From an uncultured Pseudomonadota bacterium (GTDB lineage Bacteria; Pseudomonadota; Alphaproteobacteria; RUG11792): a DNA stretch of 11,878 nucleotides. The stretch covers positions 1 through 11,878 of the forward strand of contig CACYDS010000108.1 in assembly GCA_902773285.1 (NCBI GenBank), in the 5' to 3' direction. A model generated the notes under the pieces. It made no database searches. It had not been told where the DNA came from and saw only the letters and a program-made list of their open reading frames with translations. Of this stretch, positions 7,404-11,878 are shown piece by piece (position 1 is the stretch's first letter; every line of letters begins with the position of its first letter). Position numbers and translations under genes: made by a program.

Positions 7404-7657
7404 AATCAAAGAGTATAGCAAATGCGATAGATGCACTTTTAGATGATTTTTTCTTGATACAAAAAGATATCAATAGGGTCAACAATTTGTACTCTGTCGT
7501 AATAAAAGAAGTCGAAGTTGCTATGATTCGAAAAGTCATGAATTGGTCCTCTCGGAACAAAACTCAGGCGGCAAAAATTTTAGGAATCAGCAGGAATACA
7601 TTAATCAAAAAGATACAAGATTTGCAAATGGATACAGCTATTGATGAAACAAAATAA
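7400..7657 (+). CDS. Fis-like small DNA-binding protein
   Basis: The 85-residue protein matches the C-terminal half of Fis. LYSVVIKEVEVAMIRKVM (about 30-47) corresponds to the Fis dimerisation helices and NKTQAAKILGISRNTLIKKI (53-72) to its helix-turn-helix. E. coli Fis is 98 residues and has an N-terminal beta-hairpin; here the N-terminus is about 13 residues shorter. It probably binds DNA as a dimer and acts as a nucleoid or transcription factor, though its targets cannot be told from the sequence. Its ribosome binding site is very strong (GAGGAGGAAAGG, 7386-7397), lying within the end of the HD gene. ATG 7400 overlaps that gene by four bases, and its own 3' end overlaps mreC by 14. Freestanding Fis proteins are best known in gammaproteobacteria; alphaproteobacteria more often carry this fold at the C-terminus of NtrC-type regulators. 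Confidence 0.85.
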   Translation: MKSKSIANAIDALLDDFFLIQKDINRVNNLYSVVIKEVEVAMIRKVMNWSSRNKTQAAKILGISRNTLIKKIQDLQMDTAIDETK

Positions 7658-8480
7658 TAATTCCATACAAGTCTTGTTTGCTAAGTTCATGTCACATAAT
7701 GGCATATCAAGAAGCAGTTTAATGATTTTGTGTTTTTTGGTTTGCTCTGTGACTGCCGGGCTAGATTATATGTCTGAAGCACATATTTGTTCAATCCACA
7801 TCGCATTTGAAAAGTTTGTTGCGCCACTTAAAATCGAAGCTCATAAATTGATACAGCTACCGAAATTAGTGAAAAGTTTTCTTGATATTAAACATGAGAA
7901 CGAAGCACTAAGGCGAGAGTTAGATATCTTAAAGATAGCAAATCTAAAAGCCAACGAACATACTCGAGAACTTGACGAACTGAAGAGAAATCTAAATATA
8001 AAATACAATTTTGAACGGTTTAATGTAGTTGAAAAAGTTTTGGGATTTGAGGCATCAGTCTACAACTCTTCGATAATTATATCGAAGACACATGATGATA
8101 TAGCGGTAGATAGTATAGTCATTACTCCAGATGGGCTTGTAGGGATAATTAATACAGTTTACGAGAAAAGTGCGAGAGTTTTGCCAATAACCAATTCGTT
8201 AACAGCAATACCAGTCAAAACAAATTCTGGAATACATTTGATCATTAGAGGAACAGACCAAAATGAATTGGTTGCCATAGAAATACAACAAGAAGAATTA
8301 ATTGCCAAATTAACGGTTGGTGATATTTTATACACCTCTGGAGAGGGGGGATTTTATGAAAAGGGCATCCCTGTGGCAAAGATTACAAGCGTAAATCTCA
8401 ACAAATCAGAAGTACGCGCAACTCCAATCGTGCAAGTGTCCAATATAAATTATGTATGGATTATTAGTTCGAATAGGTAA
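7644..8480 (+). CDS. mreC: Rod shape-determining protein MreC
   Basis: MreC is a bitopic inner-membrane protein that activates PBP2 in the elongasome. The 278 residues show one membrane helix (about 25-43), a coiled coil (about 78-112, starting near IKHENEALRREL) and the double beta-barrel periplasmic domain (about 118-275). The family signatures are VVEKVLGFEASVYNSSIIIS, TPDGLVGIINTVYEKSARVL, and GDILYTSGEGGFYEKGIPVAKI. ATG 7644 lies within the end of the Fis-like gene, a 14-base overlap. An immediately preceding TTG would add a single residue. Neither mreB upstream nor an intact mreD downstream is present. Confidence 0.95.
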   Translation: MKQNNNSIQVLFAKFMSHNGISRSSLMILCFLVCSVTAGLDYMSEAHICSIHIAFEKFVAPLKIEAHKLIQLPKLVKSFLDIKHENEALRRELDILKIANLKANEHTRELDELKRNLNIKYNFERFNVVEKVLGFEASVYNSSIIISKTHDDIAVDSIVITPDGLVGIINTVYEKSARVLPITNSLTAIPVKTNSGIHLIIRGTDQNELVAIEIQQEELIAKLTVGDILYTSGEGGFYEKGIPVAKITSVNLNKSEVRATPIVQVSNINYVWIISSNR

Positions 8481-8845
8481 TATTTTTGGATTGCTAAACA
8501 AATTAATAAAAAATTCTCTGCTATGCAGAAATAGCGCTATTGAGAGCTCTAACATCTGTTTCATTTTTTTGTATCTAGACCTCTGTTTACCATTTATAAT
8601 TCCGGCTTTCAACAATATATTCGCGGGCCTTGCAAACTTCTAACACCGTTTATCTATTCAATCTATTTTGCATAAAAGTTTTTTTATTAATTGGTTTGAC
8701 AATCCAGGCCTGCATTTCTCCTTGCACGGACTTACACCTTTGGAGTATATTTCTAACTATAGTTCAGGAGACTCATCTTGTCTCATATGTTATGAGCTTA
8801 TACAAGTTTTTAACTTACTATTCCTGGCGTGTTATGCTAACATGA
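8452..8845 (+). pseudogene. mreD: Possible decayed mreD (multiple frame breaks)
   Basis: MreD, a small multi-pass membrane protein of the elongasome, is normally encoded directly after mreC with overlap. Here the frame from ATG 8452 (overlapping mreC by 29 bases) runs to TAA at 8641-8643. It contains FIFLYLDLCLPFIIPAF and IFAGL, like the first MreD helices. Near 8625-8640 the resemblance moves to the next frame (LQTSNTVYLFNL, compare family-like L-Q-D-x-x-Y-G-L-P). A stretch of the first frame then reads HKSFFINWF (8668-8694), and the other frame later gives LVSYVMSLYKFLTYY before its stop at 8845. At least two frame changes and one stop would be needed. The whole is close to the length of an mreD gene (about 480 bases) but seems to lack some internal residues. 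Identification rests on position, hydrophobicity and remembered family patterns, so it is tentative; a non-coding spacer is the alternative. Confidence 0.4.
8810..8838 (+). promoter_or_regulatory. Probable promoter of rplS
   Basis: TTAACT (8810-8815, 4 of 6) and TATGCT (8833-8838, 4 of 6) are spaced by 17 bases. Transcription would begin near 8845, giving rplS a leader of about 175 bases. It lies at the end of the suspected mreD remnant. Confidence 0.4.
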
Positions 8846-9021
8846 GAATGCAATTTGTATTTGATGGAATGTACCATTTGTCTTGCTGTCTCGATAATGC
8901 TGGAAGATTGCGTCAGCGCTAGACTTTTTAATTTGAGACGAATTGCCTAAGAGCACCTTGATGATCAAGGAAGGCTTTAAGGTAAGTGTACCGATTGCAT
9001 CATGGTCGTTTTGAGGACAAA
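8846..9021 (+). other. rplS leader region with a 15-base palindrome
   Basis: No convincing gene lies here. CCTTGAT-G-ATCAAGG (8956-8970) is a perfect inverted repeat with a one-base centre. GCCT (8945-8948) and AGGC (8972-8975) could extend it outward with an asymmetric internal loop. No T-run follows, so it is not an intrinsic terminator. It ends 51 bases before the rplS start and could be an RNA hairpin in the leader or a protein-binding site; nothing in the sequence decides between these. Confidence 0.35.
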
Positions 9022-9405
9022 ATGAACATAATTGAACAACTCGAAAAAGAGCAGATAAATAAGCTAACAGAGAACAAGGCAATCCCAGCATTTCGCGCGG
9101 GAGATACGGTAAGGGTTTTGGTCAAAGTTATTGAGGGCACCAGAGAAAGAACGCAAACCTATGAAGGAGTCGTGATTGCCAAGAAAAATCGTGGGATCAG
9201 TTCGTCATTTAAGGTTCGTAAGATTTCTAATGGAGAAGGAGTTGAAAGGTTGTTTCACCTTTACTCCCCGAACATTCAGATTGAAGTTGTAAAGCATGGC
9301 AAAGTGAGAAGAGCAAAACTCTACTATTTACGCGAAAGAACTGGGAAAAGTGCTCGTATTGCCGAGAAAAAACGTATTGAGAACTCAGAAAACAGTGAAG
9401 CATAA
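9022..9405 (+). CDS. rplS: 50S ribosomal protein L19
   Basis: L19 is a structural protein of the large ribosomal subunit near the subunit interface. The 127 residues show the family pattern: an N-terminal helix (NIIEQLEKEQ), PAFRAGDTVRVLVKVIEG, RTQTYEGVVIAKKNRG, SFKVRKIS-GEGVER-F-LYSPNI, and a basic C-terminus (GKVRRAKLYYLRERTGKSARI). ATG 9022 has GAGG at 9013-9016. A frame from GTG 8986 would add 12 residues without family support. The gene usually sits in an rpsP-rimM-trmD-rplS operon, but here none of those neighbours is present, so it has probably been separated from them. A terminator hairpin starts five bases after the stop. Confidence 0.97.
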   Translation: MNIIEQLEKEQINKLTENKAIPAFRAGDTVRVLVKVIEGTRERTQTYEGVVIAKKNRGISSSFKVRKISNGEGVERLFHLYSPNIQIEVVKHGKVRRAKLYYLRERTGKSARIAEKKRIENSENSEA

Positions 9406-9410
9406 AAGGA

Positions 9411-9436
9411 AGTCTCCAAGATTTTGGAGACTTTTT
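9411..9436. terminator. Hairpin terminator between convergent genes
   Basis: AGTCTCCAA (9411-9419) pairs perfectly with TTGGAGACT (9424-9432) around a GATT loop. TTTTT (9432-9436) follows on the plus strand for rplS. Read from the minus strand, the same hairpin is followed by TTCCTTTTA, so it may also terminate the gene ending at 9437, although that T-run is interrupted. Confidence 0.9.
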
Positions 9437-10708
9437 CTACTTCAAAACTAGTTTTACGTTGCTTGGAATATCAAGTGAAACTGTGTTCTTGAAGGAATTT
9501 CCCTGTAACATCAGTGTCATTTCTCCATTATCCTTCACTTCGTTCCAGCATTTTACGAGCGGGTCCAGATGTTCATCACTTATTTGGTTATTAGATAAAT
9601 CTATGAGCTGAATGCTCGTTCCCTCACCATTTTTAGACATTTTCCCTATCATTGATAGTATGGCTACTGCACCATCTCCCGTTATCCCCATATCGGAAAA
9701 GAATAGATACTTTAGCATTGGAAAATTGCTTAAATTTGAAGCAATAGATACAGCTCCTTCGTCGCCCAGCGCATTACCAGAGAATGTTAATCCGCCGACA
9801 AACTGCGGATAGGTTTTTAACCCTTCTAGAATTTGCATAGCTCCATTCAAGCTGAGTGAGCTTTTCCTGAACGATAGTGAAACTTTTTTAATACCTTCAG
9901 AAGCTAATTTTTTAAGCCTTTCAACAAGATAAGGGATATCTTCATCTGTAATTGCTTGTTCATCAAAGCTAATGATTTTAAGTTGTGCTATTACATCTTT
10001 GGCAGGGATCAGCTTATCAACCTTGGCAATAACTTCTTCAGAAAATACTGCTTCTTCCTTATCGGATACATCTGTTTTGTTTGTCTCATTCGTTTCAGAA
10101 TTTTCAGAGCTAACTAGTTTGGTTTCTCCCTGCTGTTGCGCTGTTGTTGTAGGTTCATCTTGTGTATTTTTGGCTACATCGGTTGACTCACTATGTTCCG
10201 AGTTATTTTCTAGTTTTTCTTTTGCTTCGCCAGCGCTGCCAGTAATGTCCGCAGTTTTATCATTTTCCTTAACTTCTGAGACGCTCGGCTGTTCTGAAAT
10301 CTCTGAAACTTTGTCATTGCTTTTCTGTGTTTTTCCTGCGATTTCTTTAACTTTGGACATCGCGTCTTTTGCATTAGAGGATAATTCCGAAAAGTTGTCT
10401 TTTGTTTCCTTTACAACTTTATCCTTTTCCGACAAAACTTTATCTTTCATTTCCACGACTTTTTCTTTTGCTGACATGACTTTATCTTTCATTTCTGCGA
10501 TTTTATCCTTTGCAGACATAGCTTTATCTTTCATTGCTAAGACCTTGTCTTTAGCCGATAAGACTTTATCTTTGGCCGCTGTAACTGTCTCTTTGGCTTT
10601 TTCCACTTTTTGCATTATTCTGTCAAATATGCTTGCATCGACAACGCTTAAGTCAGAAAAACTTACAATGACTAGCAATACTGATAAAATTTTTGTTTTG
10701 TTATTCAT
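9437..10708 (-). CDS. Secreted protein with KDK heptad repeats and C-terminal leucine-rich repeats
   Basis: The 423-residue protein is not one I can name. Residues 1-25 look like a Sec signal peptide (MNNKTK, a hydrophobic core, then VVDA before Ser26). Residues 38-100 are nine 7-residue repeats with consensus (A/M)KDKV(L/M)(S/E), predicted to form a long charged amphipathic helix. Residues 107-240 are a Ser/Thr/Glu-rich, probably disordered linker. Residues 253-410 resemble RNase-inhibitor-type leucine-rich repeats, for example LTFSGNALGDEGAVSIASNL, then MLKYLFFSDMGITGDGA and IQLIDLSNNQISDEHL. Such repeats usually bind proteins. Export to the periplasm or beyond is expected; a host-facing role is only a guess. 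The start is ATG 10708 with GGAG and AAAGG upstream; an in-frame TTG at 10732 would place residues ahead of the signal peptide and is less likely. Confidence 0.8.
   Translation of the reverse strand: MNNKTKILSVLLVIVSFSDLSVVDASIFDRIMQKVEKAKETVTAAKDKVLSAKDKVLAMKDKAMSAKDKIAEMKDKVMSAKEKVVEMKDKVLSEKDKVVKETKDNFSELSSNAKDAMSKVKEIAGKTQKSNDKVSEISEQPSVSEVKENDKTADITGSAGEAKEKLENNSEHSESTDVAKNTQDEPTTTAQQQGETKLVSSENSETNETNKTDVSDKEEAVFSEEVIAKVDKLIPAKDVIAQLKIISFDEQAITDEDIPYLVERLKKLASEGIKKVSLSFRKSSLSLNGAMQILEGLKTYPQFVGGLTFSGNALGDEGAVSIASNLSNFPMLKYLFFSDMGITGDGAVAILSMIGKMSKNGEGTSIQLIDLSNNQISDEHLDPLVKCWNEVKDNGEMTLMLQGNSFKNTVSLDIPSNVKLVLK
10409..10597 (-). repeat. Nine tandem 21-bp coding repeats
   Basis: Codons 38-100 of the secreted leucine-rich repeat gene consist of nine 7-codon units. 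The central units alternate between types beginning AKDK/AKEK and MKDK, giving a 14-residue higher-order period. The DNA copies are diverged from one another, so the array is old or under protein-level selection rather than a fresh slippage tract. Confidence 0.9.
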
Positions 10709-10736
10709 TTCTCCAAAGCCTTTATATCGCAAATCC

Positions 10737-10755
10737 CAAGATATATATTATCTTG
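10737..10755. promoter_or_regulatory. Perfect inverted repeat overlapping the -10 element
   Basis: CAAGATA-TATAT-TATCTTG has 7-bp arms and a 5-base centre. It covers the putative -10 of the leucine-rich repeat gene, the usual position for a repressor operator. It is not followed by a T-run on either strand, so it is unlikely to be a terminator. No regulator can be named. Confidence 0.4.
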
Positions 10756-10776
10756 AAATCGTAAAATTTTTGTTAA
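10747..10776 (-). promoter_or_regulatory. Probable promoter of the secreted leucine-rich repeat gene
   Basis: Read on the minus strand, TTAACA (10776-10771, 5 of 6) and GATAAT (10752-10747, 5 of 6) are spaced by 18 bases. This places the start of transcription about 30 bases ahead of ATG 10708. The gene can therefore be expressed apart from the upstream mitofilin-like gene, whose stop is 80 bases away. Confidence 0.55.
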
Positions 10777-10788
10777 CGGGAAGTTGGA

Positions 10789-11748
10789 TTATTTCTGAAT
10801 AGATTGATCCTGAGCGGCTTCGAACGATGAAGAATCACTGCCTGCGGATTCAATTTGTAGAAATTCTTTTTTAAAATCATCAAAGGTTTCTTCCAAGAGT
10901 AAACGTTTTTTCGTATCTGTAAGAAATTTACCAAATACTTCGTTTTCAGTTTTAATTGAATCTAGCATTTTAACAGCATCAGCATACTTCCCATCTGACA
11001 AAAATTGTCCGGCTTTTTCAAATTTTGTCCTATCGCTATCTAAATTTACTTCATCTTTTGGAGTTGAATCTTTATCAAACTTCCTAATTTTGATTGCTTC
11101 CGATATTTTTTCTTTAATTAATCGCTTTTGACGCTCCCAAAATGATTCCTCGAAATTAGTTTTAAATACAGCGTTTCCTGCTGCAGAATAGTCTTTTTTT
11201 AGGTCCGCAAGAGATTTGACATTCTGTTTAGACAATTTGATGAGCTCTTTCGATGAATGATATTTAGTCATGTCGATTTTTGCAGAATTCGATTCAATAA
11301 AACTTTCGAACGGCGCACCATCCTTGATTAAGGTCTCGAAAGCTTCAAGAAATGCTCTTTTCTCTGGAGCCAATTTTTCTGTTTGTTCATCAACTTTTTC
11401 TGTTTCTATGTTAAGTTTTTCTTTTATGGTATTTACGTCCTTTTGCAGTGAAGAAACAGTCGTATACAAGTACGAGGAATTTTCTTTCGTTGATTTCCAT
11501 TCAGAGCTTATGGATTCTAGCGTAGATTCAATTTTCGCGATATTGTCCGTAATTGTAACTATTTTATTTTCAAAAGATTTACAATTATCCTCTAGCTCTT
11601 GAAATTTCTCATTCTGATAAGTTGTTCCAGATTTTACAAAAATAAACTCAGTAACAATTGAAATTGCAAATCCTATCAAGCAAGCGACGATTAACCGCTT
11701 TCCCAGAGAACTCCACTCTAACTCAACATTACTGCGCTCGTTGCTCAT
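10789..11748 (-). CDS. Mitofilin/Mic60-like inner-membrane protein (COG4223-like)
   Basis: The 319-residue protein has a short polar N-terminus, one membrane helix (about 19-38), a coiled coil (about 45-125) and a C-terminal helical domain (about 128-295). The layout is that of the alphaproteobacterial relatives of mitochondrial Mic60, which shape inner membranes. The C-terminal order also fits: FLEAFETLIKDGAPFESFI, then SLADLKKDYSAAGNAVF, then the amphipathic stretch FWERQKRLIKEKISEAIKIR, then FEKAGQFLSDGKYADAVKML and FLTDTKKRLLLEETFDDFKK. Bacterial members often follow hemC/hemD, but the upstream DNA here ends too soon to tell. ATG 11748 is chosen over an in-frame TTG at 11832 because of a strong GGGAGGAAGGA (11765-11755) and because a promoter lies between the two. 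The identification is from remembered family patterns; a generic coiled-coil membrane protein is the alternative. Confidence 0.7.
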   Translation of the reverse strand: MSNERSNVELEWSSLGKRLIVACLIGFAISIVTEFIFVKSGTTYQNEKFQELEDNCKSFENKIVTITDNIAKIESTLESISSEWKSTKENSSYLYTTVSSLQKDVNTIKEKLNIETEKVDEQTEKLAPEKRAFLEAFETLIKDGAPFESFIESNSAKIDMTKYHSSKELIKLSKQNVKSLADLKKDYSAAGNAVFKTNFEESFWERQKRLIKEKISEAIKIRKFDKDSTPKDEVNLDSDRTKFEKAGQFLSDGKYADAVKMLDSIKTENEVFGKFLTDTKKRLLLEETFDDFKKEFLQIESAGSDSSSFEAAQDQSIQK

Positions 11749-11778
11749 TACAAATCCTTCCTCCCAACCTACATATCC

Positions 11779-11807
11779 AGAATAACACATGACTAAGTTG
11801 ATTGCAA
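11779..11807 (-). promoter_or_regulatory. Probable promoter of the mitofilin-like gene
   Basis: On the minus strand, TTGCAA (11807-11802, 4 of 6) and TATTCT (11784-11779, 4 of 6, preceded by an extended-10 TGT) are spaced by 17 bases. Transcription would start near 11772, about 24 bases before the chosen ATG and just ahead of its ribosome binding site. Confidence 0.45.
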
Positions 11808-11878
11808 ATCTTGTATATAAGTTCACAACCAATTAGACAAAAGTTGGCTTGTTAGTGAGCGAGGTAATTCAAAGCTAG

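Noticed and set aside
8668..8922. Independent small genes in the mreC-rplS gap (also 8630-8845)
   Set aside because: They have non-ATG starts, no ribosome binding sites and overlap one another in different frames. They fit better as pieces of a broken mreD or as chance frames.
9972..10802. Long plus-strand open frame of 276 codons
   Set aside because: It lies antisense to the KDK-repeat and acidic-linker part of the secreted repeat gene. Its Ser/Leu/Phe-rich, repetitive translation is what the complement of Lys/Asp/Glu-rich codons gives. The minus-strand frame has a signal peptide, ribosome binding site, promoter and domain structure.
11270..11602. Plus-strand open frame of 110 codons
   Set aside because: It is the antisense shadow of the coiled coil of the mitofilin-like gene.
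1..11878. tRNA genes, CRISPR arrays, insertion sequences or prophage genes
   Set aside because: Both strands were scanned for cloverleaf sequences, regularly spaced repeats, terminal inverted repeats and transposase motifs, and none were convincing.

Overview
The window is AT-rich bacterial DNA with compact, partly overlapping genes. Several markers point to an alphaproteobacterium: an MJ0042-type zinc-ribbon membrane protein, a MotB/OmpA hybrid protein, and a protein that looks like the bacterial relative of mitofilin/Mic60. Low-complexity coding, a secreted protein with eukaryote-like leucine-rich repeats, and an apparently decayed mreD suggest a host-associated lineage, perhaps Holosporales or Rickettsiales-like. 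That placement is inference; no rRNA or species marker is present.

Layout. Positions 3-656 hold the 3' part of an asparagine/lysine-rich gene whose 5' end lies outside the window; a strong intrinsic terminator (691-724) closes it. A long plus-strand series follows: a zinc-ribbon membrane protein (985-1632), RNase H (rnhA), thymidylate kinase (tmk), a MotB/OmpA-like protein (2866-3822), guanylate kinase (gmk), penicillin-binding protein 2 (mrdA), a membrane-anchored HD-domain phosphohydrolase (6303-7403), a small Fis-like protein (7400-7657) and mreC (7644-8480). Many junctions overlap by 4 or 14 bases or abut, so translation is probably coupled within sub-operons. The roughly 540 bases between mreC and rplS carry no intact gene. 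They sit exactly where mreD normally lies, and two reading frames contain MreD-like hydrophobic stretches, so a mreD remnant is proposed. Ribosomal protein L19 (rplS, 9022-9405) stands alone and ends at a hairpin that also faces the convergent minus-strand genes.

On the minus strand, a gene for a mitofilin/Mic60-like membrane protein (11748 to 10789) lies upstream of a gene for a secreted protein (10708 to 9437) with nine 7-residue KDK repeats and a C-terminal RNase-inhibitor-type leucine-rich repeat domain. Each has its own plausible promoter; that of the second overlaps a perfect 7-bp inverted repeat.

Functionally, the plus-strand block combines nucleotide metabolism (tmk, gmk, possibly the HD protein) with envelope growth (MotB/OmpA protein, PBP2, MreC). 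The minus-strand pair concerns the envelope and possibly the host interface. No tRNA, CRISPR array, insertion sequence or prophage gene was seen.
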